Source of the DNA: Anaerococcus obesiensis ph10 | GTDB taxonomy: Bacteria; Bacillota; Clostridia; Tissierellales; Peptoniphilaceae | DNA length: 64,000 nt | Assembly (NCBI RefSeq): GCF_000311745.1 | Contig: NZ_HE978533.1 | Coordinates: forward strand, 130,638 to 194,637 | Reading direction: 5' to 3' | Shown: piece by piece, positions 9,433-18,272 of the stretch | Position numbering within the stretch: the first letter of the stretch is position 1 | Layout of the letters: each line of letters begins with the position of its first letter | Made by a program: the position numbers and the translations under genes | Notes under the pieces: model-generated | What the model saw: only the letters and a program-made list of their open reading frames with translations | Databases searched by the model: none | What the model was told of the DNA's origin: nothing

Positions 9433-10051
9433 ATAACCCCCTATTTTTTACCCTAATATAAAAAATAATTGTAGAAATTAAATAACAAAAAATAAATAAA
9501 TATATCAAAGAAAGTCTTTCAAAGACTAAAGTTATTAATAAATCAATAAAAAAAGATGGAAAAAATGATTTAATATAGCCTTTGCCTATATATTTATCTC
9601 CAATCATTGATTTTGGATATTCAGTAAATATAGGCTTATTATAAAATAACAAAACTATATTCTCACTTGCCAATGTAGCAAGAATTAAAATTATAATATC
9701 AAAAAAATCTTTGATACCTACTAATTTATATTTTAACAAAAAACTAAGTAGGAAAACCAAAATTACTAGCACACCTGTAAGAAAAATTGTGAATAAATTT
9801 TTACTTAAAATATATGATAGAATATTATTTTTATTAAGCTTTTTCTTATCCTCAAAATAAATTTCATCCGAAAGACAAGCCTCTCTAAAAATAAGGGAGG
9901 TCAAAAGAGAAATAAAAAAATAAAATAAAAATATTAGTCCTCCCCTATTTATCAACAATTTCAAAGATAGATATACCATAGCTAAAATTGTAAAAATAAT
10001 AAAAATTAATTTTTCATCAAAATATTTTTTGAATGTATCTTTAAAAAACAT
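9425..10051 (-). CDS. Integral membrane protein, unknown function
   Basis: About 208 residues with five or six hydrophobic spans (for example FIIFTILAMVYLSLKLLI and FTIFLTGVLVILVFLLSFLL). The start ATG at 10049-10051 follows a GGGAGG site by 5 nt; longer in-frame starts would lie in the divergent promoter region. I recognise no family. It faces another small membrane-protein gene across only 57 bp, and overlaps the oxidoreductase gene downstream. An inverted repeat in the shared spacer suggests joint control. Confidence 0.7.
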   Translation of the reverse strand: MFFKDTFKKYFDEKLIFIIFTILAMVYLSLKLLINRGGLIFLFYFFISLLTSLIFREACLSDEIYFEDKKKLNKNNILSYILSKNLFTIFLTGVLVILVFLLSFLLKYKLVGIKDFFDIIILILATLASENIVLLFYNKPIFTEYPKSMIGDKYIGKGYIKSFFPSFFIDLLITLVFERLSLIYLFIFCYLISTIIFYIRVKNRGLYD

Positions 10052-10069
10052 ATATCCTCCCAATAAATT

Positions 10070-10090
10070 TTTACCCAAGTATTGGGTAAA
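10070..10090. promoter_or_regulatory. Operator-like inverted repeat between divergent genes
   Basis: TTTACCCAA, GTA, TTGGGTAAA: a perfect 9-bp inverted repeat with a 3-nt spacer, centred in the 57-bp gap between two divergent start codons. Both ribosome-binding sites flank it closely, so the promoters must overlap the repeat or the genes. Confidence 0.55.
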
Positions 10091-10108
10091 CTAATTATAG
10101 GAGGAATT

Positions 10109-10555
10109 ATGAAATATTTTTTATTAATATGTTTAGTAGTATGGATTATCTTTATCAAATCCATACAAAATAAAATAATTACTAAGATCATGTTTTTACC
10201 AATATATTATTTTATTTGCCTAGGACTTTTTTTGATTTTATTTTTGATAATTTACAAATTTTCTTTTACTTTTCTAGATTTTTCCATAATTTTTTTGATA
10301 AGCTTTGGATTTTTCTTATCCTTAAAAAGTCAAGGAGTTACAAAAAATTCTATTATTATTTTTGAAAAAATTCCTGTTTTCCCAAAATTTATAAAGTTTA
10401 AATACATAAAAAATATAGAAACTATAGAAAATTCAAAATATCCAAAGTGTAGAATTTGAGCTTATGGAAATTTTTATGATTTTTACTTTAAAGATTACAA
10501 ATATATAGTGATTTTTAAAAATATTTTTGAAAATTACATAGATCATAAACTTTAA
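10109..10555 (+). pseudogene. Small membrane protein gene interrupted by an in-frame TGA
   Basis: The ATG at 10109 follows AGGAGG by 4 nt. The frame encodes three or four hydrophobic spans, then a basic cytosolic segment ending at TGA (10457-10459) after 116 codons. The same frame continues for 31 sense codons (AYGNFYDFYFKDYKYIVIF...) to TAA at 10555. The continuation has the same aromatic/Lys-rich style and looks like the true C-terminus, so a sense codon has probably become TGA. I do not recognise the family. Readthrough or a base-call error would also explain it. Confidence 0.6.
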
Positions 10556-11080
10556 CCTAGTATATGATTAAAAATCTTAAATTTAAAGCCTAGGTAAAAT
10601 AAGTTAGCATTATACAAAATATAATTTTATTTTACATAAGATATAAATATCTAATAAAATTTATAAATTTCAACTATGTAAAATAAAAAGATTGGTTCAA
10701 ATTTTAAAATTTTTCTATTATTGCCTCGACATTATCAATTCAAATAAAACAAATTTATGTGATCAGAATTCTTATATTTAAATGAATAATTTTTTACAAC
10801 AGACATTTATTTTTACATTTTACACTAATCAGTTAATAAAAAACTTTTATAATTTTTAGTTTTAAACATAAGCTCAACATTTATTTTCATAATGATTTTA
10901 CAAGTTTCATTTTTCCAAATATCAAATTTAAAATATAAGTTTTAAAGATTTAATAATAGAAAAAATTTTTATAGCTTAGATTTTAAAGTTTATCCATATT
11001 CTTATTGATTTCATTGGTTTTTTTATATTTTCGTAGAGAAGTTTCTTCATCCATTTATTTTAAATTTTTAGAAAATTTTA
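10556..11080. other. AT-rich intergenic stretch without recognisable genes
   Basis: About 520 bp with stops in all frames, no convincing ribosome-binding site and no clear terminator hairpin. It separates the TGA-broken membrane gene from the regulated promoter of the zinc operon. I see nothing else supportable. Confidence 0.6.
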
Positions 11081-11083
11081 ATT

Positions 11084-11102
11084 GATAATGCAAATCATTC
11101 TT
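11084..11102. promoter_or_regulatory. Fur/Zur-type metalloregulator box
   Basis: GATAATGCAAATCATTCTT matches the 19-bp Fur-box consensus at 15 of 19 positions and touches the -35 hexamer of the zinc-operon promoter. Given the downstream genes, a Zur-type (zinc-sensing) Fur-family repressor is the likely binder. Confidence 0.7.
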
Positions 11103-11129
11103 GACATTTGTTATTTTTATTGCTAATAT
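11101..11129 (+). promoter_or_regulatory. Sigma-A promoter of the zinc-uptake operon
   Basis: TTGACA, 17-nt spacer, TAATAT, with initiation expected near 11136. It lies 65 bp upstream of the zinT start and overlaps the Fur/Zur-type box. Confidence 0.8.
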
Positions 11130-11140
11130 TTAGTTGTCGA

Positions 11141-11154
11141 TAGTTAATTAACTA
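11141..11154. promoter_or_regulatory. Second palindrome downstream of the zinc-operon start site
   Basis: TAGTTAATTAACTA is a perfect 14-bp palindrome at about +5 to +18. It could be an operator for a second regulator or a short 5'-UTR stem. Being AT-only, chance is possible. Confidence 0.4.
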
Positions 11155-11193
11155 AAAATACAAATTTATAAATTAAATAATAAGGAGAATAAA

Positions 11194-11880
11194 ATGAAAA
11201 ATAAAAAATCACTTAGTTTAATTGCCCTTTTATCTTTGGGCCTTGTTATGACAGCTTGTCAAAAAGATCAAAAAAATGATGAGACTTCAAGTTCAAATGT
11301 TTCTCAAGAAATGAAAAAAGATGATGCTTCAAATGTAAGCGATTCTTCTTCAAATATTGAAGAGAAAAAAGAAGATTCAGCAGAGGTAAGTCTTTCTGAC
11401 TGGGAAGGCGAATGGAATGATATGGGCGGATATCTTGACAAAGATGAAGTTCAAAGTGCTTTTAAAACTTTAGCTGAAAAAGAAAAAGTTGATGAAAAAG
11501 AAGCTAAGGAAAATTATTTAAAGAAAAGAAAATGTGATTTTGGTGGTCTTGAAATAAAAGATAATAAAATCAAATTCTTAAAAGATTTCCCTGATAAAAA
11601 AGGTGAAGTTATCGGTGAGAGCGAATATAAATATGTTGGAAAAGAAGAAGTTGAACATGGTGGTCATAAATTAGAATGGGATATTTTTGAAGCTGTAAAT
11701 GATGATGCGCCTTATAAATTTATTCTTATGATGCCAATTCATGGGGAAGAAAGTCTAACACATTTCCATATGAGATATGGTGATGATAAGGAAAGTTTAT
11801 TAAAAGATGAAGGATGGTTCCCTACTTTTGTAAAACCAAATACAACTGATGCACAAATAATTGATGAAATTACTGAATAG
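11194..11880 (+). CDS. zinT: ZinT-family zinc-binding lipoprotein
   Basis: A 228-residue lipoprotein with lipobox Cys at residue 22 (LVMTAC). A Ser/Glu/Lys-rich linker precedes a ZinT (YodA-like) domain that starts at LSDWEGEWNDMGGYL and ends with the family signature MPIHGEESLTHFHMRYG, whose histidines bind zinc, then GWFPTFVKPN. It probably captures zinc outside the membrane and hands it to the binding protein encoded next. In streptococci an equivalent domain is fused to AdcA; here it is a separate first gene of the operon. Confidence 0.92.
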   Translation: MKNKKSLSLIALLSLGLVMTACQKDQKNDETSSSNVSQEMKKDDASNVSDSSSNIEEKKEDSAEVSLSDWEGEWNDMGGYLDKDEVQSAFKTLAEKEKVDEKEAKENYLKKRKCDFGGLEIKDNKIKFLKDFPDKKGEVIGESEYKYVGKEEVEHGGHKLEWDIFEAVNDDAPYKFILMMPIHGEESLTHFHMRYGDDKESLLKDEGWFPTFVKPNTTDAQIIDEITE

Positions 11881-11925
11881 ATTATGTGGGTTGAAATTTT
11901 TCAACCCTCTTTCTAAGGAGGAAGA

Positions 11926-13266
11926 ATGAAAAAAAGATATATAAGTTTTTTTGTTTTCTTGCTTTTTCTTTTTAGCTCTTGTGCAAACAAGAATGAACAC
12001 TCTTCCGATAAACCTTTGGTTTATACTTCCTTTTATCCTGTTTATGAAATGACAAAAATGATTGGTGATGACACGATAGATGTAGAATCTTTTATGCCCC
12101 TTGATAAGCAACCTCACCTTTGGGAGCCAAGTCCTAAAGATATGAAAAAACTTGCAAAATGTGATCTTTTGGTTGTAAATGGCGCCAATATGGAACCTTG
12201 GCTTGATAAGGTTAAGGAAAATTTACCAAATCTTGATATTTTAAAATTATCTGATTCTGTTGACCTTATTACTTATAAGGGAGCAGCAGCTATCGGTGAT
12301 TTTCAATATATGTCCAAAGTAAATTTAAAAAAAGGAAAAAATAAATTTGATTTTGGTCACACTCACGAAGATATGATGAGGGTTGCCTTTATAAAAGATG
12401 ATGGTACTCGTGGAGAAAATTTGGTAAAAAAATGTAAAGATATAATGGGCCAAAAGGGAGAGCTAATTCATCAAAAAGAAACTTTCGATCTTGAAGAAGG
12501 AAAGGTTTATGGACTTGAAATGGGACATGAATCTGGAGAAATTTTCTTTAATATTCCAAAAGATGGAGATTATATTTTTATAAGCGACAGGATAAGTGAA
12601 GATCTTCTTCCATATAATTTGGTTGGAAGTAATGGTAAATTTTTAAAAGATGAAAAAAAAGAAGAACCTTTGATGGAAGGTTCATCTTCTGGATTTGATA
12701 AAATAACTTATGATCCCCACTCATGGTTATCCATTACCAATGCAAAAAAATATTTGAATGCTATCAATGAAAAATTAACCGAAAAATATCCGAAAAATGA
12801 AAGAATTTATAGGAAAAATAAATTAAAGTATGTTGATAAACTTACTGATATTGATGCAAATTATAAGGAAAAATTTTCAAAAATTGACAAAAATAAAAGA
12901 AATTTCTTGGTAATTCATTATGCCTATGCTTATATAGCAAGAGATTTTGATTTGATTCAATATCCACTTCAAGGTCTAACAAGTTTAGAAAATCCTAGCC
13001 TTAAAACTATAAAAAAAGCCATAGACTTTTCTGAAAGCAAAAATGTTTCCACAGTTTTTTATGAATATGGACAAAATCCAAAACAAGCTCAGGCTTTGGC
13101 TGAAGAAATTGGTGGAAAAATCTCTCCTCTTGCTTCTATGGAATATGTTAATAAGGAACAGGAGAAAGGTAAACTTAATTATATTGATCTTATGGAAATG
13201 AATCTTGAAAATCTCTACAAATCTATGACCGAGGAGGAAAATAATGAAAGCAGTATCAATAAATAA
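11926..13266 (+). CDS. znuA: Zinc ABC transporter substrate-binding lipoprotein (ZnuA/AdcA type) with inserted domain
   Basis: A 446-residue cluster A-I metal-binding lipoprotein with lipobox Cys19. Metal ligands expected from the family are His64 (QPHLWEPSP), His265 (YDPHSWLS), His331 (LVIHYAYAYIA) and Glu380 (FYEYGQNP). Between residues about 119 and 258, where homologues carry a short His-rich loop, there is an extra segment of about 140 residues. It contains GHTHED and looks beta-rich (YGLEMGHESGEIFFNIPKDG). It follows zinT by 45 bp and its end overlaps the ATPase gene by 23 bp. Manganese is a less likely substrate given zinT. Confidence 0.92.
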   Translation: MKKRYISFFVFLLFLFSSCANKNEHSSDKPLVYTSFYPVYEMTKMIGDDTIDVESFMPLDKQPHLWEPSPKDMKKLAKCDLLVVNGANMEPWLDKVKENLPNLDILKLSDSVDLITYKGAAAIGDFQYMSKVNLKKGKNKFDFGHTHEDMMRVAFIKDDGTRGENLVKKCKDIMGQKGELIHQKETFDLEEGKVYGLEMGHESGEIFFNIPKDGDYIFISDRISEDLLPYNLVGSNGKFLKDEKKEEPLMEGSSSGFDKITYDPHSWLSITNAKKYLNAINEKLTEKYPKNERIYRKNKLKYVDKLTDIDANYKEKFSKIDKNKRNFLVIHYAYAYIARDFDLIQYPLQGLTSLENPSLKTIKKAIDFSESKNVSTVFYEYGQNPKQAQALAEEIGGKISPLASMEYVNKEQEKGKLNYIDLMEMNLENLYKSMTEEENNESSINK

Positions 13267-13915
13267 TTTGAATTTTTCTTATTCACAAATTCCTGTTTTA
13301 AAAAATTGCAATTTGAATGTTGATGTTGGTGAATTTACGGTAATTCTTGGTGGAAATGGTTCAGGTAAATCAACTTTAATAAAGCTTATGCTTGGAGAAT
13401 TAAAAAGTAATAGTGGAGAAATTAAAATTCTTGGCAAAAATATTGAAGATTATGTTTCTTTTAAAGACATTGGCTATGTCCCACAAATAAATATAGTAAA
13501 TAAAATTGCCTTTCCTATAACTTGCCTTGAACTAGTTTCATTAAATCTTTATGAAGAATTTGGTCTTATTAAAATCCCTAAGAAAAATCATTACCAAAAA
13601 GCAAAAGATATACTAAAAAAAATGGGTATGGAAAATTATATCAACACTCCTGTAAATGAATTGTCGGGAGGTCTTGCTCAAAGGGCGATGATTTCAAAAG
13701 CTATGATAAATGATCCAAAAATTTTAATTCTTGATGAACCGACAGCAGGAGTTGATAAATATTCTAAGGACCATTTTTTTGAAACAATAGATTTTCTTTC
13801 AAAAAAATTTAATGTAACTATAATTATGGTTACTCACGAATTAAAAGAAATGGAATCTTTAAATATTAAAATGACAAAATATGAAATGATAGAAGGGAGT
13901 TTGAAAAAATGCTAG
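13244..13915 (+). CDS. znuC: Zinc ABC transporter ATP-binding protein (ZnuC/AdcC type)
   Basis: A 223-residue ABC ATPase powering zinc import. Walker A is GGNGSGKST (about residues 36-44), signature LSGGLAQR, Walker B ILILDEPTAGVD, and the switch His is in MVTHELKEM. The ATG at 13244 follows a GAGGAGG site inside the binding-protein gene, giving a 23-bp overlap. The stop overlaps the permease start by 7 bp. Close packing of zinT, znuA, znuC and znuB indicates one transcript. Confidence 0.94.
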   Translation: MKAVSINNLNFSYSQIPVLKNCNLNVDVGEFTVILGGNGSGKSTLIKLMLGELKSNSGEIKILGKNIEDYVSFKDIGYVPQINIVNKIAFPITCLELVSLNLYEEFGLIKIPKKNHYQKAKDILKKMGMENYINTPVNELSGGLAQRAMISKAMINDPKILILDEPTAGVDKYSKDHFFETIDFLSKKFNVTIIMVTHELKEMESLNIKMTKYEMIEGSLKKC

Positions 13916-14709
13916 AATTTGCTTTTATGAGAAAGGCACTTATTTTGGGATTTTTACTTTCTATTATGATTCCTATAATAGGAATTGTAATGGTAAATAG
14001 AAAAACTTCCATGATAGGTGATGCCCTATCTCACACAGCTCTTGCTGGAGTTGGAATGGGATTAATATTAGGTTTTGATCCTCTTTTGGGATCATCAATT
14101 GTTTGTATTGTAGCTGCCTTTTTGATAGAACTTATAAGAAAAAAACTTCCCCAATATGGAGATATGGCAACAGCAGTTATTATGAGTACTGGTTTAGGAA
14201 TCGCAGCCATTCTTTCAGATTTTGCTCCAGGTGGAAATTCTTTTGAATCTTACCTTTTTGGATCAATTTCATCAGTTACAGATAGAGATATAGTAAATAC
14301 AAGTATTGCCTTTATTTTGGTTTTAATATTATCAATTTCAAGATATTCATCTCTTTTAGCTATAGCGATAGATCCAAATACAGCTAGGCTTTCTGGAGTA
14401 AAAGTAAAAAGACTTGATGCATCTTTTACTCTCCTTGCAGCCATAACTATAGCCTTGTCTGTAAAAATAATTGGAGCTTTAATGGTTACAAGCTTAATAG
14501 TTTTACCAGTAGCAACAGCCTTAATTATTGCTAAAAGTTATAAACAAACATTTTTTATAACAATTACACTCGGCGTAATCTATATGATGCTTGGTATTAT
14601 TCTAAGTTATCAATTCGATATAAAACCCGGTGGAGCAATTGTTGTAAATGCAATAATAGGAATGTTAATATTTGTTTTATATAAAAAGTTAAGAAAAAAT
14701 AAAGTATAA
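13909..14709 (+). CDS. znuB: Zinc ABC transporter permease (ZnuB/AdcB type)
   Basis: A 266-residue ABC-3 family permease with about eight hydrophobic spans. The family-typical segment GDALSHTALAGVGMG lies near residue 38, and DPNTARLSGV near residue 155. It forms the membrane channel with the ATPase encoded just upstream. It is the last gene of the zinc operon and is followed immediately by an intrinsic terminator. Confidence 0.94.
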   Translation: MLEFAFMRKALILGFLLSIMIPIIGIVMVNRKTSMIGDALSHTALAGVGMGLILGFDPLLGSSIVCIVAAFLIELIRKKLPQYGDMATAVIMSTGLGIAAILSDFAPGGNSFESYLFGSISSVTDRDIVNTSIAFILVLILSISRYSSLLAIAIDPNTARLSGVKVKRLDASFTLLAAITIALSVKIIGALMVTSLIVLPVATALIIAKSYKQTFFITITLGVIYMMLGIILSYQFDIKPGGAIVVNAIIGMLIFVLYKKLRKNKV

Positions 14710-14755
14710 AAATTGGGCTTTTACAGAATCTTATATTTTGTAAAGCCCATTTTAA
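14708..14755 (+). terminator. Terminator of the zinc operon
   Basis: TGGGCTTTTACA pairs with TGTAAAGCCCA (14714-14725 with 14739-14749), and a T-rich stretch follows. It begins at the znuB stop. Confidence 0.75.
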
Positions 14756-14898
14756 ATTTAAAAATTTCACTTAAATTCAATTCGATTTTATAACTTTAAT
14801 AAAATTAATATTTTAAATATAGATTAAATTGATTTATAAATGTTTTTTTGGTAAACTGTTTATATATTGTGCAAATGTTTTCTAATGGAGATTATCTT

Positions 14899-14992
14899 AT
14901 GAAAATTTCATAAAAAAATACTCTTATCAATCATATTTGTCCTAATTATTCTTTTTATTATCGCCATTATTACTTATTATTCTTTTAAATAA
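14899..14992 (+). pseudogene. Possible frameshifted mini-gene for a 30-residue membrane peptide
   Basis: An ATG at 14899 follows AATGGAG, but as written reads only MKIS then stop. Removing one A from the A4 run restores MKFHKKILLSIIFVLIILF and further hydrophobic residues up to TAA at 14990-14992, a Lys-led single-span peptide. It ends 15 bp before the next lipoprotein gene. This is speculative and could be chance in AT-rich DNA. Confidence 0.3.
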
Positions 14993-15007
14993 TCACAAGG
15001 AGCCTTA

Positions 15008-15796
15008 ATGAAAATAAAAATTGAACTATTACTTATTATAAGCTTATTTTCTATATTTGTAGGATGTAATATCATAAAAAATGAAAAAAATTTTTCTGAA
15101 GAAGAAATAAAAAAAGACGCCTTTATTATGTATAATCCTAAAAAAGAAAATGCAAAAAGCATTGAAACTTACAAGTCTTCTATGGCTGATGAGCTTTTTG
15201 AAGATACTTATGCTTACAAAATTTATGAAAAAAATAAGGAAAATCTTGGCAAAACTCGTGATATTCTTATGGAAGAATGCATTGATTACGCAAATAATTT
15301 GTATTTTATTTTTAGCTCTGATCTTGAAAAAATCAAAAAAAATAAGGGAAGTCTTAGGGCTAATTTGACTAATGAAAACGGCGAAGAATCTATCGAAAAA
15401 AGTTTATACGAAACTCAGCTTTTGGCAATTTGTGACACTTCTTCCAAACTTTATTATGCAATAAATGATTTAAAACTTGTAAATGATTTGATGGGAAATT
15501 CCTCTGATGATTTAAAAATTTATACAAAAGATTTTGTTGAAAAAAACGGGGAAAGTTTGCTTGATGACCAAATGAAAAATTTTGGTTTTGCTTATAATGA
15601 TAAGGCTAAAGAAACTATAGAAAATCTTATAATATCCTATCTGGATGAATTTAAAAAAGATCTCCCTCACAAAGATGGAGATAAGACAAATATTAAAATC
15701 GAAAAAGAAGTTAAGCTCAGCATGGAAAAGCTTGAAATTTTGAAATATTTTGATGATTTAGAAAAAGCTTTGAGAAAAACTTATAAGGAAAATTAA
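15008..15796 (+). CDS. Lipoprotein of unknown function
   Basis: A 262-residue predicted lipoprotein with signal MKIKIELLLIISLFSIFVGC and Cys20 as lipid site. The mature part is Lys/Glu/Asp-rich and largely helical, with repeated NLYFIFSSDLEKIKK- and YAINDLKLVNDLMG-like segments, but no family I recognise. The ATG follows an AAGGAG site by 7 nt. It converges on clpC with a shared hairpin between them. The gene stands alone after the zinc operon terminator. Confidence 0.75.
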   Translation: MKIKIELLLIISLFSIFVGCNIIKNEKNFSEEEIKKDAFIMYNPKKENAKSIETYKSSMADELFEDTYAYKIYEKNKENLGKTRDILMEECIDYANNLYFIFSSDLEKIKKNKGSLRANLTNENGEESIEKSLYETQLLAICDTSSKLYYAINDLKLVNDLMGNSSDDLKIYTKDFVEKNGESLLDDQMKNFGFAYNDKAKETIENLIISYLDEFKKDLPHKDGDKTNIKIEKEVKLSMEKLEILKYFDDLEKALRKTYKEN

Positions 15797-15820
15797 AAAA
15801 ATTAAATAATTTCAATCAAA

Positions 15821-15852
15821 AAGGCTCAAAATGAATTTTCATTTTAAGCCTT
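15821..15852. terminator. Bidirectional terminator between lipoprotein gene and clpC
   Basis: AAGGCT-C-AAAATGAA pairs with TTCATTTT-A-AGCCTT, with T-rich flanks on both strands. It can end both convergent transcripts. Confidence 0.8.
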
Positions 15853-15857
15853 ATTTT

Positions 15858-18272
15858 TTATCCCAAAACCTCTGATTTTTCTTTTATTTTTTCTTTTTTG
15901 TTGGCAAAATTTATTTTTCCTTCTTTTACTGTAAGATTTATTACCATATCTTTTGATAATTTTCCTTCCAAAATTTCTTCTGCCAATTGGTTGTCAATTT
16001 TATTTGTGATGTGACGTTCAAGTGGTCTTGCCCCGTATTCTTTTGAAAATCCGCCTTCTGAAAGTAAATCAACTACTCTCTTGTTGTAATTTATTTCTAT
16101 TCCAAGATTTTTAAGTCTATCTTTTGTTTCTTCAAGTAAAATTTTTGTAATTTCCTTGATAGCATCTTTATCAAGTGAATTAAACATTATTATATCGTCA
16201 AGTCTGTTTAAAAATTCTGGAGCAAAGGCGTTTTTTATTGCCTTATTTATTATTTCCTTATTTGAATCGTCAATTTCTTTTTCCACATCTCCGGTTCCAA
16301 ATCCAATTTTTGGATTTTGATTTAAAGAAGAAACTCCAACGTTACTTGTCATAATTATAATTGTATTTTTAAAATCTACAGTTCTTCCTTGACCATCTGT
16401 CAAACGTCCATCATCAAGAATTTGTAAAAGCAAATTGAAAATATCTGGATGGGCTTTTTCAATTTCGTCAAATAAAATTACAGAATATGGATTTTTTCTT
16501 ACAGCTTCTGTAAGTTGACCGCCTTCTTCGTAACCAACATATCCTGGAGGAGATCCAACAAGTCTTGACACAGCAAATTTTTCCATATATTCACTCATGT
16601 CCATTCTGATTAGATTATCCATATCTCCAAATAAATTTTTTGCCAAAGATTTTGCAAGATATGTTTTACCAACTCCTGTTGGCCCTACAAAAATAAATGA
16701 ACCTATTGGTTTTTTTGGATCTTTTAAGCCAACTCTTGCTCTTTTTATAGCGTGAGAAATTTTATCAATCGCCTTATCTTGACCTATAACTTCTTTTTTA
16801 AGGTCAATATCAAGATCCATATATTTTTGTTTTTCGTCTTCTGTTAATTTTGTTATTGGAACTTTTGACCAAGATGAAACAATTTTTGCAACTTCATCAA
16901 AAGAAATTTTTAAATCTGTTTTGTTTTCTTCTTTTTCTTTTTCAAGTTTTTCGCGAGTTTCATTTATTTGATCTCTTAGGCTTGCGGCTTTTTCAAAATT
17001 TTGCTCATTTATAGCCATATTTTTTTCTTCAATGAGCTTATCTAAAATTTCTTTATTTGAAACTTGATTTTTATTTTCCTTATAATTTTTAATTCTTTCT
17101 TTTGAACAAGCCTCATCAATTACGTCAATCGCCTTGTCTGGCAAAAATCTATCTTGGATATATCTTTGTGATAAATCTACAGCAGCTTTTATGGCTTCAT
17201 CTGTAATTTCTACCTTGTGATGGTCTTCGTATTTATCTTTCAATCCTTCAATTATTTTTATTGTGTCATCTTTATTTGGCTCTTCGACATGAACTGGTTG
17301 CATTCTTCTAGTTAAAGCTTGGTCTTTTTCTACATGCTTTCTATATTCATCAATTGTTGTCGCACCAATTATTTGAATATCGCCTTTGGCAAGAATTGGT
17401 TTTAAAATATTTGCTGCATCCATAGAGCCTTCGCTTGCTCCAGCTCCCAAAACCATGTGAAATTCGTCAATAAATAAAACTACATCTTCTCTTTGTTCAA
17501 GTTCTCCAAATAATTTTTTAAGTCTATCTTCAAAATCTCCACGATATTTTGTTCCAGCAATCATGCTTGCAAGATCAAGAGATACAATTGTTTTTTCTTT
17601 CATAACAAAAGGAACTTTTCCATCAACAATTCTTTGAGCAAGTCCTTCGATTATTGCTGTTTTTCCAACTCCTGGATCTCCAATCAAAATCGGATTGTTT
17701 TTTGTTCTTCTTAAAAGAATTTGAATAACTCTTTCAACTTCATCTTCCCTTCCAATAACTGGATCAATTTTTCCAGCCTCTGCCATTTCATTTAAATTTT
17801 TGGCGAATTTTTTTAAATTTTCGCTCAAATTATTAGATGTATTAGAAGATTTTTCTTCCTTTTGCAAACGAATCAAATTGTCTCTGATAATTTTTTTATC
17901 AAGACCTGACAACATAAACATTAAATTTGTAAATGAATCATCGTCATTTAAAATTGCAAGAAGAACATCTTCCTCGCTTGCAGAAACTTTTTTTCTTTTT
18001 TGGGCAAAAAGTCTTGCCCTATCAAAAATTTGTCTTACTTTATTAGAATATTCCTTTGCAGGCCTTACCGCAGAGCCTTTGCCAATATTATTTATTACAA
18101 TTGACCTTAAAAGTTCGTAATTTGCACCAGCTTCTTCCAAAGCCTTTGTCGCAAGAGAACCTGTTTTCATAAGAGCCAAAAGCAAATGTTCAACTCCTAT
18201 ATAATCGTGGCTAAGAGAATAGGATTCCCTTCGAGCCTGACCTGTTAGCCTATTTAATTTGTTATTTTCCAT
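15858..18272 (-). CDS. clpC: ATP-dependent Clp protease ATPase subunit ClpC
   Basis: An 804-residue Hsp100 unfoldase that feeds proteins to ClpP. Order: N-terminal Clp repeats (HDYIGVEHLLLALM and SASEEDVLLAIL), first AAA+ domain with GDPGVGKT at about 198-205, a UVR-like middle segment (NEQNFEKAASLRDQI), and a second AAA+ domain with GPTGVGKT near residue 540. A ClpP-docking loop containing IGF follows (NPKIGFGTGD). The start overlaps the mcsB stop as TAATG. It is the last gene of the ctsR operon, so heat and protein-stress control through CtsR is expected. Confidence 0.96.
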   Translation of the reverse strand: MENNKLNRLTGQARRESYSLSHDYIGVEHLLLALMKTGSLATKALEEAGANYELLRSIVINNIGKGSAVRPAKEYSNKVRQIFDRARLFAQKRKKVSASEEDVLLAILNDDDSFTNLMFMLSGLDKKIIRDNLIRLQKEEKSSNTSNNLSENLKKFAKNLNEMAEAGKIDPVIGREDEVERVIQILLRRTKNNPILIGDPGVGKTAIIEGLAQRIVDGKVPFVMKEKTIVSLDLASMIAGTKYRGDFEDRLKKLFGELEQREDVVLFIDEFHMVLGAGASEGSMDAANILKPILAKGDIQIIGATTIDEYRKHVEKDQALTRRMQPVHVEEPNKDDTIKIIEGLKDKYEDHHKVEITDEAIKAAVDLSQRYIQDRFLPDKAIDVIDEACSKERIKNYKENKNQVSNKEILDKLIEEKNMAINEQNFEKAASLRDQINETREKLEKEKEENKTDLKISFDEVAKIVSSWSKVPITKLTEDEKQKYMDLDIDLKKEVIGQDKAIDKISHAIKRARVGLKDPKKPIGSFIFVGPTGVGKTYLAKSLAKNLFGDMDNLIRMDMSEYMEKFAVSRLVGSPPGYVGYEEGGQLTEAVRKNPYSVILFDEIEKAHPDIFNLLLQILDDGRLTDGQGRTVDFKNTIIIMTSNVGVSSLNQNPKIGFGTGDVEKEIDDSNKEIINKAIKNAFAPEFLNRLDDIIMFNSLDKDAIKEITKILLEETKDRLKNLGIEINYNKRVVDLLSEGGFSKEYGARPLERHITNKIDNQLAEEILEGKLSKDMVINLTVKEGKINFANKKEKIKEKSEVLG

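Noticed and set aside
10457..10459. Selenocysteine at the in-frame TGA
   Set aside because: No SECIS-like hairpin directly downstream and no redox-protein context; nonsense mutation or base error is simpler.
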